A stretch of DNA of 64,000 bases from Castanea sativa (Eukaryota > Streptophyta > Magnoliopsida > Fagales > Fagaceae): the NCBI RefSeq assembly GCF_040712315.1, contig NC_134017.1, forward strand, positions 9,578,001 to 9,642,000, written 5' to 3'. The notes under the pieces were generated by a model that was not told the DNA's origin, made no database searches, and saw nothing but the letters and a program-made list of their open reading frames with translations. Positions 54,571-64,000 of this stretch are shown piece after piece. Every line of letters begins with the position of its first letter. Position 1 is the stretch's first letter. The position numbers were made by a program, and so were the translations under genes.

Positions 54571-54597
54571 GAGAGTGTGTGTGTGTGTGTGTGTGTT
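54563..54597. repeat. (GT)n microsatellite
   Basis: GTGTGTGAGAGT then an uninterrupted GT run. Confidence 0.85.
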
Positions 54598-54669
54598 AGG
54601 TTCATATTTTTATGTAATTGGCGTATCTTATAACAAAATGCACTTTACTTGTATTTTGGTGAATTCAAA

Positions 54670-56095
54670 TAGGTTCAAGATGATCATTACAAGTGGTTAC
54701 ATTGAAGACATGAAGATTACTCAAGAATTGCTCAAAAAAGCTGAATCTGCAAGTCTTGATACCTCCTCAATACTTGTTGATCTATCGAGATTTATCAAAA
54801 GCTCGATACCTCTCAATCTATATATCAAGCTTACGAGATTTATGATATAGCCTGCAACGTTTTGATTCCTAAAGGCTATTTGTTTTATGGGTTTGCATAA
54901 TCCTTATAGGATTAGGAAATCCCAAGGTTTGTGTAAACCTAATTGGAATAGGAGAGCCTATTTAAAACGCTCATTAAGCTCCTATTTAAATATGGAGGTG
55001 GAGAAAGAAAACCCCAACCCTAGAAAGTTTCATAAAGTTTTCTTTTTGAAACCCTAGCCTCTTCCTATAGAAGAAACAATTCTTGCTGCGTTTCTTGTAC
55101 GCCTTTGGATTTTGTAACCAAGCAATTTCTCTAGCACCAACATTGAAGATCTTATTGGTATTTTTATGTGAAGTTATTGCAAATCAACTACAACAATCAA
55201 AGGGTTGCTGTGAAGTTAGTCACATGTTGGGATTTGTACAAAGGGTTAGTCACGAATTGGAGATTTGTGCATCAAAGGAAAGAAAACTACTACAAGATCA
55301 AGTCCAATTGGGTAATGGAACAAAGGTTCAACTGTAGGTTGGTATTTCGAGATAGGTCAGGGTTAAGGGTGTCCAACCAGACCCGGTATCCGCCTAACCC
55401 GCCCAACCTGGCCGACCTGACGCAGGTGACTGTCGACGGCGGGTCTCTGTCCCCAAAATCTGATACCATCGGGTCAGATGACTAGTCTGAGCGTAAAAAA
55501 TCGATCCCCAACCAATCCAACCGTATTAACACCAGAAAAGTAGTTGTTCTCCATCGATAGGTGTGTTTCGCCGGCGTTTTAGTCCGATTGGTCTAGATTT
55601 GGGCTTATTTCTTCAAGATCTCGTCGAGATCTCGCCTGATCTCGGCAGATTCGGCCCAATCTCGACCAAACTTAGTGGATTTCCGAAGGTTTCAACTCCG
55701 ACTGAGGATCGACGGGAATCCAACGAGTTTCGACCACCCGATCCAACTCCCTTTACCGATCGATGGCGGGTCCAGAATTTCGAGACCCGAACTGATCGAG
55801 TCGGTTTCGGGTTGGGCACAAACCCGACCCGGATCGACCCGTGGACATGCCTAGTCAGGGTAGTTAGTAAGATTCTTTATACCTGTAACCACTTGATTGT
55901 TGATTAGTAGATTCTTTGAAGTAGTGACCTTAAAATCACTCAATGTGGTTTTTGTTTTACGAGGTTTTGTCCATTTGTCAACAAATCATTATGTCTAATT
56001 TATTTTCCGCTTCACTTAGTATTTTTGATGATTTATTGGTGTCTTCACGATATACATGCAATTGAACCTAATTAATCAACTTAGGTAATTGAATT
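54670..56095 (+). mobile_element. LTR-like retrotransposon region interrupted by a hAT-type element
   Basis: Non-coding DNA with LTR-like leader features (CTCCTATTTAAATATGG near 54980, AACCCTAG blocks, and a downstream polyadenylation-like end near 56000). It reads through if 55364-55861 is removed. No TG...CA ends or target duplication were established. Confidence 0.35.
55364..55853. mobile_element. GC-rich hAT-type non-autonomous element
   Basis: 490-bp element flanked by the perfect 8-bp repeat GTCAGGGT (55356-55363 and 55854-55861), with ends TAAGGGTGTCCA and TGGACATGCCTA (inverted, 9 of 12 matching). An 8-bp duplication and TA(G)GG-type ends are typical of hAT elements. The body is strikingly GC-rich (ACCCGACCCGG words) and encodes no transposase; the open frames over it reflect composition. 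Confidence 0.85.
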
Positions 56096-58964
56096 AATTA
56101 CCCAAAGACAACATTGATATATATATATATATATATGCACACCAAATTTCATGTGAATCAATGTTATTTACTATTTGATTCTCAAACTCATATTTTAAGT
56201 ATAATTTAAAGTTTGAGAAGCTTAAAATTTTAAAAAATTATGTTGAAATAATTATAAAGAGAAGGTGCAATCTAATGGTTGATTTGTCAAAACTTCATTT
56301 CACTGAAAAGTATAGAATGATGTGCAACGCATAACATTGAAAACACCATTTAAGTGAAAAATATTGGTTCAGTTCAAGTTACACCAAGTATAACTCTAAG
56401 TTGTATTACACTAAACAATTTTTTTTTATTAGATGTAAATTTTGACAACTATCTTCTTATACTCAACATGCTTACAAAGTTTTAAAATAGTCTGAGATCG
56501 ATAATTATGATATTGATCAAATATTTAAAATTCAAATTTTTGTAACTAAAACTGTGAATATAAAATAAGTTTTTATATCAAATAGTTAATAGCTTCTGTT
56601 TGACACAAAACTTAGTTTTGGTTGCTTTGCAAACTAATCTTTCTTTTTATTTTTACTTTTATTTTTATTTTTATTTTTATGCTTAAGTTTAGGCGATTCA
56701 ATAAATCATGGGTTAACATAAGGCCGCATAGATATAGTGATATTTCTTGGTGCGACCTGGGAGGCAATTGCCCCCTCTTGGATGCAATTTCCCCTCTCCA
56801 AAGATATACATAAAAAATTTACTTGTTTAGAAAACGCAATTGAGTTATTTAATTAAATTGGCTTCAAAAAGTGTCTCAACAAAACTTGTAAGAACCCCTT
56901 TATTTCTCGATAATTTATATTCTACATTAATATTCGTTTTTAGCAATAGCTTCCCCTCATAACTCTAACCATACACTGTGTACTTAAATAAATTAATGCT
57001 ACGTATATTATGAAATGATTTATCGCCTTTTTTGAACCAATATTTTCTTTTGATGAAACCATTAAAATGGATTGCTAGACATAATATTTCGAGACTATAT
57101 ATTCAATCATTATTCATATATTCATTTGAAACTAATTTCACTCTTACACAATGAATTTTGTGAAAAGTCACATACTAACATATAAGTTTTAATGAATCAT
57201 TATGACCTTTAAAAAAGAAATGATTTCAAAATGTCCGCATTTACAAAAAGACACTATTCTTAAACAACATATATTTTCATAGAAATAGTTAGAGAATAAA
57301 TCAGTATTTTGATATATAAAATTAGGGCCTAAGAATCATTATTTTTTCCTCTATAATTTTTATAGTTCATTAATGTAAGATTTATAGTATGTCTCTCAAT
57401 TAAATAAAGCTAGCATGATTTGAAATCCATATATTATGAAAGAATTTGTCATGTGTTTTGAACCAATTTCTACTTTTCAAAACCATTGCAGTTGACTGTT
57501 AGAAATAATATTTTTGAGACTATTAGATTAGTCCTTAGAGGCAGAGCCAAGGGGGGTGATTGCCCTTCCCCCCGCCCCCAAAAAATTTAATCGACTTTCC
57601 TTAGTTATAGTATTATGAGAAGACTTAGTCGACCCTTTACATTGAGAAAAAGAAAACAACTTCCTTACTTTAACACCTAGAAACTGACACCATTAACTTA
57701 AAGAATGGTAATAGTTACATACTGTGTACTTGATACACAATTGAAATCATATTTTAAGAAAACTGACATTGTAAAAGTTAAAAGATCCTTTACTTATAAA
57801 AGTTAAAAGCATATCACTTTAATTTTATCTTTTTCTACTTCACGCTTCAGCCATGAGATTTATTGCTTATCCCAAAAGAATAAGTAATGTTACAGACACT
57901 ATAATTTTATTAACATTTTTTACAACAGTTAATTAGGTTGGTAGATTTTTATTGATTTTAACTCGAGTCGATCACTAACATTATTTTTTTATTTATCAAT
58001 AATAATTTGACACCTAGCCAATTATGAACAACTTTGTAATTTTTTTTTTTTTTTGAGTCTCTACACTTTTTTGCATTTTTTTTTTCTCATCTCATGGCAT
58101 TGGGGCCCAAAATCTTACACAAAATAATTTTAAAAACTATTCAATGTTCTTATATGGGAAAAAACCCTAAAACAATCACATTTTTTCCCTTGAATTCAAT
58201 ATGTATTTGAAGCTAGTAACTTACACTTTTAGATTAATTTATTTTATTGAATCAAGTTAGATTTTTTTTTTTTTTGTAAACAGTAATACTTATTAGAACA
58301 TACACAAAAATAATAATATCAGTATTTTAAATAATGTATTATAAACCCGGTTTAAGTTAGATATCCAAAATTACATATTTAGATTGGTTGATTTCTTATT
58401 GTTAGTAATTACGAATTGATCATTTTTAGTTCTTTATTTTAATTATATAAAAGATATACTTGTAGTTAATTAAGATTATAGAGAAAATTGACCACATGCA
58501 ATGAGTAAATTAAACTAGATATGAAAAATATAAATAATATTTTACATTTATATAAAATTTTGTGTGACGATTACATTATTTACAAATTTTTTTTTACTAT
58601 TAATATTGGTTGATGGGTTTAAGATTATGTTTGCTTTTAATATTTTCTTTAATTCTTACCTCCACTAAACTGAAATCCTAACATTGCTACTTGTCCTCAA
58701 CTCCTCAAACATTCCCTAGAAAAAAAATATCAGTCTTACATGTGACTTTTGAGAAAAGTCACATATTAATATATAAGTTTTTATGAATCGTTATGACCCG
58801 TAAAAAAGGACAATACTTAAAAGTTAAACTCGCTAAACTTAAAAATTTAGTTATTACTGAAGGTCAATATTCGTAAACAAAACTTATTCGAATATAAATA
58901 TTTTGAGATTTATTCAATATATCAATTGAGTTAAATTTATTTTAAAAGTTTCTAACTATTCAAC
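56096..58964. other. AT-rich non-coding spacer
   Basis: Holds a TA run (about 56119-56134), a TTTTTA run (about 56640-56680) and, near 57890-58040, a possible fourth, very diverged copy of the 9-bp-TSD MITE. No gene. Confidence 0.45.
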
Positions 58965-59144
58965 ACCATCGCACACACTTGGTGCGATGGTCATTCTACA
59001 AGTATAAATGCTTGTGGAATGTAGGGGGCAAGGGCCGAGATTCAAGTCTCCAAAAGGGAGTTTCACACACATATACGCACTTAAATTAGGCTAGAGTAGA
59101 ATTTTATCTTGTATTAAAAAAAAAAATAAATAAAATAAAAAAAT
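58965..59144 (+). mobile_element. tRNA-derived SINE, copy 3
   Basis: Same family as 27909 and 37655: A box TTGGTGCGATGG, B box GAGATTCAAGTC, A-rich tail. Flanked by CTATTCAAC (58956-58964 and 59145-59153). Confidence 0.92.
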
Positions 59145-59153
59145 CTATTCAAC

Positions 59154-59554
59154 TATAAATAATGACACGAGGTTGAATATTAATTAAAATTGTAATAGTG
59201 AGACTTTATCAAAGGCTAGGTGTTTTATAAAAAAAAAACTTATGGTGGTGACGGTGGTGTTCATTATATTTATTCTTGATTAAGTGCAAGCTAGAAATCA
59301 TGTCTCTTCTTCTTTCCATCCATCTTCATTTCCAATCTGGCATACTCGTGAATCCCTTGAAAGCTTACAACTTGAAATTGCTCAACTTAGAGAAATACTC
59401 ATTGCACACTTACCATTGACGGTTCGCGTTGCAAAAAAAGAACATGAACTCAAATTGAAGCCATATATAAATCCCCACTTTGCAGTAGAACTTTATAAAA
59501 AGCTTTAGAACGTTGTTTTAAGATTCAAAATCCTATCATTAATGAGAAAAATGA
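59154..59554. other. Spacer with one unassigned open frame
   Basis: A 74-codon open frame (59284-59508) encodes RESLESLQLEIAQLREIL, a short amphipathic stretch, but no family is recognised. An ATGGTGGTGACGGTGG start near 59240 begins a hydrophobic 13-residue peptide ending in a stop. Confidence 0.3.
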
Positions 59555-59743
59555 TTGTATTTTTACGAATTTGTATATGTGATGAAGATAGATCTAAGTC
59601 GAGTACTGGCTTCTAAGGATGGATTTACTTGTACTGCTGAAGATTGCAAACGTTTCTGCACAGATGGGCCGGATGGTAACAAGCGGAAAATTGTTGCACT
59701 TTGTTTAGTAGAATGTCATTGGGACTGCTACAAAGGAGCATAG
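59555..59743 (+). CDS. Possible small cysteine-rich peptide or relic
   Basis: 62-codon open frame whose second half has six cysteines spaced C-x4-C-x3-C-x14-C-x3-C-x3-C (CTAEDCKRFC then CLVECHWDC), ending in a stop. Paired C-x3-C motifs occur in plant alpha-hairpinin and thionin-like defence peptides. No signal peptide is encoded in this frame, so an upstream exon would be needed or the gene is broken. Function unknown; chance cannot be excluded. Confidence 0.3.
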   Translation: MYFYEFVYVMKIDLSRVLASKDGFTCTAEDCKRFCTDGPDGNKRKIVALCLVECHWDCYKGA

Positions 59744-59978
59744 ACAGGAATTTTTACATGATGGGACCGATTCGAAGTATTGATATAAAAAAGATAATTC
59801 ATAGGTCTATTGAATATGAAATTTCAATTTTGATATATATTAAACATTAATGAACATTAAAAAACTGTCTAGTTCACTATAGATATATACAAAAATATTA
59901 ACATGAAAAAAAAAATAAAAAAGCATTTCATATCTTTTTTTTTTTTTTTTTAAAGCAAAACCAACTTCAATTAATTAG

Positions 59979-60651
59979 CAATAGAAATAGAATCCAAATA
60001 CAAACCTTCTAAAGCCGGTGGAGGTGAATCCTCCAGCCAAATAATATCCTCACTAATATGCTTAGCATATCAAGCCAAAGAATATGCTACACCATTTGCA
60101 CTACGTCTAATACTCTGAAATTCCACATGTCGCAACCTTCCAGCCAACCAGCAAATATCATCATAGATGTTTCCCAGCCGAGACCAATCTGTCCTATCTG
60201 AGAAAATGGAACACATGACATTTATATTATCACCTTCCACCACCAACTCTGAAAACCCAGCATCTATTGCAAATTTCATAGCTTGTCGGCATGCCAAAAT
60301 CTCTGCCTCTTCACTATCCAAAACTGTAGGACCCTTTGACGACAATGCTGCCATAACTTGACCATTGTAATTCCAAATAATAACACCAACACCTGATGCT
60401 GCCATATCTGTGAAAACCGCTGCATCAAAGTTAAGTTTATACAATGTTCCTTCGGGTGGCTGCCATGACTGAGGGACACTACTAGAAACAGGTATTGCAA
60501 GCTGAGATTGTGCATTCTTATACTCCACTAGAAGGCTGTTAGCTCGCTCATTAAGCCTACCAGGTTCTTGCAACTTTGCTCCATGCAGAACCATATTACG
60601 TTGATTCCAAATTAGCCAACTTTGCACCAAGAAAATCTCAATTGCATCCAC
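59979..60651 (-). pseudogene. LINE ORF2, RNase H domain
   Basis: Translation gives LYKLNFDAAVF (first Asp), DSEEAEILACRQAM (Glu), LVVEGDNINVM (second Asp) and RRSANGVAYSLA. Tyr stands in the last motif where Asp or His is usual. A stop (near 60072) follows SLA; the frame then continues YAKHISEDIIWLEDSPPPAL to the natural stop near 59979. RNase H removes template RNA during target-primed reverse transcription. Confidence 0.85.
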
Positions 60652-61518
60652 CGAAAGCTGCTGCGCATCAGGTGCTCAAAAAGCTGCATCACATTGCCTT
60701 GATCAGTAGTATTCTTCTGCAAAGATCGGTGAGAACATCCAGCCCATACATCCTGAGCAACTCCACACTCCCATAGAGCATGTATAGTTGTTTCTTGGAA
60801 TCATTGACATAATGGGCACTTATCATACTTAATGATCTATCGTTGCCGCAACCTCTCATAAGTAGGGAGAATATTGTGTAGTGCTCGCTAGCCAAAAACT
60901 TTGATCTTATTAGGAATTTGTAACTTCCAAATTTTCGCCCAAACCTTGCTGCTAGACATCAGAACTGACCCTTCCCCCACTCTGTTGGTCTCCTTTAGCA
61001 ACAACCTTGTCGTGTGATAACCCAACTTCACCGAATACCATCCATTTTTGTTATGCAGCCAAACCAGCACGTCTGGAACACACCGTCGACTAAGAGGAAT
61101 CCGATAGATAGCTTCAGCATCAAATCTATGGAAAATCGAATCTATCAAATCATGATTCCATTGGAAAGTTGTCCAATTTATTAATTCCGACACATGCCAG
61201 TCCTCCTCTACTTCATTTGGTGGAACTAGGATTTTATTGGTTGGGTGACATGGCAGCCACTTGTCTGATAATACCCGGATGGAAGAACCCGTACCCACTC
61301 TCCAGCAACATCCTTTTTTTTTAAATAGGTTGAGCCGCAAGTAAACTTTTCCACACATATGAGCTGTGAGGATGATCAACCGCCTCCAAGAAGGTACAAT
61401 GAGGAAAATATTTAGCCTTAAAACATCTATAGAGAAGAAATCCTTGGTCAGTCAACATCCTCCACCCTTGCTTTGCCAGCATAGCTAGATTAAAATTGCG
61501 TATGTTTCTAAAACCCAT
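60652..61518 (-). pseudogene. LINE ORF2, linker and zf-RVT region
   Basis: Pieces in three frames: MGFRNIRNFNLAMLAKQGWR, SSYVWKSLLAAQPI, frameshift in an A run, WRVGTGSSIRVLSDKWLP, KVWAKIWKLQIPNKIKVFG, stop in place of Trp, then a Cys/His zinc-binding remnant (KCPLCQ, HALWEC). Standard C-terminal half of plant LINE ORF2. Confidence 0.82.
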
Positions 61519-62593
61519 ACCCCCCCTCCTTTTTTGGCTGAACTAGAGACTCCCAACTCTTCCAATGTATCTTCTTATCATCACCGCATTGACCCCACCA
61601 AAACCTCGCACACATCATATATAACTCATTGCAAAGTTTTACTGGAAGTTGAAAAACTCCCATTGTATATGTAGGAACTGATTGGGGCTCGGCTTTGATT
61701 AAAACTTCCTTACCCGCTTTAGAAAGCAACTTCCCCTTCCATCCCTGAATCGTCTTCCAAACCCTTTCTTTAAGAAAAGAAAAGGCTTGATATTTTGACC
61801 TTCCAACCAATGTGGGCAGCCCCAAGTAGGATTCAAATCTTTCCACTTCCTTCACCCCCAACACATTTGTTATCCACTCTCTTTGAGCCTCCGTTGTATT
61901 GCTACTAAAGAAAACTGAAGATTTTTCTAAATTGATACATTGGCCAGAAGCCACAGCATAGAACTCCAAAACTTCAAAGAGCAGCTGCACTTCTTTCTGT
62001 TTAGTTTGACAAAACAATAGAGAATCATCAGCAAAAAGCAAGTAGGAAATAGTAGGGGCGGTCCAACTAATAGAAACACCATGAAGCCGGCCATTTTCCT
62101 CTTCCTTAGCTAAGAGTGATGTAAAAGCTTCAGCACAAATCAAGAATAAATAGGGTGATAAAGGATCACCTTGACGAATCCCTCTAGTTGGCTTGAAATT
62201 ACCATATGCCTTACCATTAATCCAGACTGAAAAAGACGAAGTATTGACACAGCTCATGACCCAGTCAAGCCACCCTTGTGGAAACCCTAACTTAATCATC
62301 ATTCCCTTCAAAAAAAACCACTCAACCCTATCATACGCCTTACTGATATCCAACTTTAGTGCAAGAGCACCTTTTTTACCCTTCCTCCTACCATGCATAG
62401 CATGCAAAGTTTCATAGGTAACAAGCACATTATCAGTTATCAAACGGCCAGGCACTAAAGCACTCTGAGTGGGTGAAATTAGTTGGGGCAAGATCAACTT
62501 CAATCTGTTAGCTAGTACCTTAGATATTATTTTATAAATAACATTGCACAAGCTAATAGGTTTGAACTCCGACATTTTCTCTGGGGACTTCAC
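61508..62593 (-). pseudogene. LINE ORF2, reverse transcriptase domain
   Basis: An open stretch of 361 codons holds nearly all reverse transcriptase blocks: FKPISLCNVIYKIISKVLAN, PTQSALVPGRLITDNVL, LKLDISKAYDRVEW (catalytic Asp), GIRQGDPLSPYLFLICAE and SYLLFADDSLLF (FADD catalytic pair). The thumb region follows (YLGLPTLVGRSK, RFWWG). The stop just upstream replaces Lys in IPxVKSPE, and the end is a frameshift at the seven-G run. Upstream, KAPGPDGMNTLF (about 62740) lies in the same domain but across another frameshift. Confidence 0.9.
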
Positions 62594-63051
62594 TTAAGGA
62601 ATAAGGACAATATGAGTATAATTAATATCAGGCAACATGATACCAGTATTCAAAAAATCCAGAACAGCATTAGTCACATCATTTCCAACAATATGCCAAA
62701 ATTTTTGATAAAGAGAGTATTCATACCATCCGGTCCAGGAGCTTTAGTTGGTCCCATTTGGAATAACGCCATCTTTACCTCATCAGCACAATACTCACTG
62801 GATAAAATATTTAGCATCTCTGGAGACATCCTGTGGGTGACTGCATTTAGACATTCCTCCGTCCGGTCACACATACCTGAAGAAAACACATCCTCAAAAT
62901 AATGTACTGCCACATCTACTACATCCTCAATTTGATCAACCCACACACCCTCAGGATTTTTAATGCCCTATATGAAATTTCTTCGACGTCGTTGGGAGGC
63001 CTTTGAGTGGAAAAATTTAGTATTTTTGTCCCCAGACTTTAGCCAAGCCAA

Positions 63052-64000
63052 TCAGGAACGTTGTGCCCAATAAATTTCTTGCTTAAGAAAGAGATTATCA
63101 AGCTGTTTACTTGCTACCACAAAATCAGATCTGGTTGCCTCATTTTGATCACTTTCATTCAGCCTTTCAAGCACTTTTTTCGGTCTTTTTATTTCAGCCA
63201 CTTGAGGATTTGTCCTATTCGAACCCCAAGCTTGTAATTCAGCCCCACAGTGCCTTCTTTTATTGTTAATGTTGACCAAAGGAGGTCCTCCACTCCCTAT
63301 TCGGTCCCATGCTTCCTCAACTAAATTCTCACATTCCTCCATTAATAACCACACCTCTTCAAATTTGAACCCCCATGCCACTCTACCATGGAACCTGTTA
63401 TCCAACCCGGTGTGCAAGATTATTGGCATATGATCCAAAGAATGTGAAAATTTATAGGACACGGTACTTTCTGAAAATTTATCAAACCACTCCTTATTCG
63501 CAACCGCTCGATCAAGCCTCTCTCTAGTATTTGCTGCACCTGGGCGCTTATTGTTCCAAGTAAATTTATACCCCTGAAAACCTAAATCAATCAAATGACA
63601 ATCCTCCAAAACAGCCCTGAATTCGTCCATCTGTCTTACCTGTGGCGGATAGGTGCTCAGTTTTTCCGAAGAGTGTAAAAATGCATTAAAGTCACCAATA
63701 CAGCACCACGGACCAGTCACAAGTGAATAAAGATGCCGTAAAAGAGCCCAAGATTTGTGTTTCTGACTCAATTCAGGCCAGCCATAGAATCCAGTTAAAA
63801 ACCAAAGAAATCCATCAACCTCTACAACTTTTACCAAAACATGATTCTCCGTATAATTAATCACCTCCAACCGAACCTCCTCCTTCCAAAGCAGTGCTAA
63901 ACCACCTCCAGAATCGCGTTTTTTAACAATCAATATATTTAGATAAGCTAGGTCTCGACAATGTTTCATAAAACCATCTCTATCAAGCCTTGTTTCCATA
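63052..64000 (-). pseudogene. LINE ORF2, apurinic-type endonuclease domain (5' end outside window)
   Basis: Open to the window edge. Motifs: SGGGLALLWKEEV, WFLTGFYGWPE, WCCIGDFNAFL (GDFN metal/phosphate site), GYKFTWNNKRPG, ERLDRAVANKEW and HSLDHMPI, where Leu replaces the Ser of the usual SDH active-site motif. The stop following WAQRS at about 63048 separates it from the reverse transcriptase. This domain nicks target DNA to prime reverse transcription. Confidence 0.88.

Larger units (their letters stand above)
59935..64000 (-). mobile_element. Large LINE (L1-type), 5' end beyond the window
   Basis: A T run (59935-59951) marks the poly(A) tail of a minus-strand LINE. Its ORF2 runs from the window edge down to about 59979 in the order endonuclease, reverse transcriptase, zinc-binding region, RNase H. 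Lesions are limited: stops near 63048, 62967 and 62595, a frameshift near 62710, an extra G in a seven-G run at 61521-61527, an A-run frameshift near 61313-61322, a Trp-to-stop near 60887, and a stop near 60072. It is a fairly recent but inactive copy. Confidence 0.92.

Noticed and set aside
55563..55907. 114-codon open frame, Arg/Pro/Asp-rich
   Set aside because: Falls inside the GC-rich hAT-type element and crosses its right border; composition effect.

Overview
This is plant nuclear DNA, from a woody eudicot. It is AT-rich, densely packed with transposons, and holds spaced single genes with plant promoters. It contains malectin-type receptor kinases, invertase/pectin-methylesterase-inhibitor (PMEI-like) genes, plant LINEs, a tRNA-derived SINE family and a nuclear copy of mitochondrial ccmC. 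The repeats and receptor kinases look Fagales-like (oak family), but that is my inference from memory. All comparisons here were made by eye; nothing was aligned or searched.

Layout. About 1-5.4 kb is transposon debris: a decayed Gypsy-type gag-like protein (minus strand) with an LTR-like upstream region, a ccmC fragment of mitochondrial origin, and the 3' part of a LINE. About 6.2-19.9 kb is a tandem duplication carrying two intact, intronless CrRLK1L-type receptor kinase genes (8052-10559 and 15969-18464) with duplicated flanks. Copy 1 has about 1.2 kb of transposons wedged between its ancestral TATA box and its coding region. A 1.8-kb Mutator-like element with a perfect 10-bp target duplication sits between the copies. 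An RNA-binding (RRM) gene relic lies at about 21-22 kb.

About 22.7-41.7 kb is a PMEI-like cluster on the minus strand: one intact gene (23146-23685), two pseudogenes sharing the same nonsense codon, and a 3'-end scrap. The spacer segments of this cluster are themselves duplicated, so several transposon insertions can be matched to an empty site elsewhere in the window: a SINE, a Pack-MULE, a 9-bp-duplication MITE and an ORF2-less LINE. Upstream of the intact PMEI gene, one AT-rich segment has expanded into about four units of roughly 870 bp, with long near-perfect palindromes at the junctions. The Pack-MULE (28632-30380) carries pieces of a GH17/X8 beta-1,3-glucanase with an inverted MAPKKK-type kinase fragment between them.

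About 41.7-50.4 kb is AT-rich non-coding DNA with LINE, Helitron-like and simple repeats. A fourth, divergent PMEI-like gene (50520-51065) has a clear 5'UTR intron. Beyond it lie a solo LTR with a 5-bp duplication, nested tandem repeats, and an LTR-like region split by a GC-rich hAT-type element. The window ends in a large minus-strand LINE (about 59.9-64 kb) with recognisable endonuclease, reverse transcriptase, zinc-binding and RNase H regions but several stops and frameshifts.

The only confidently intact host genes are the two receptor kinases and PMEI-like genes 1 and 4. Receptor kinases of this family monitor cell-wall state, and PMEI-like proteins restrain pectin methylesterases or invertases in the wall. 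Both therefore act at the cell surface, but nothing here shows that they work together.
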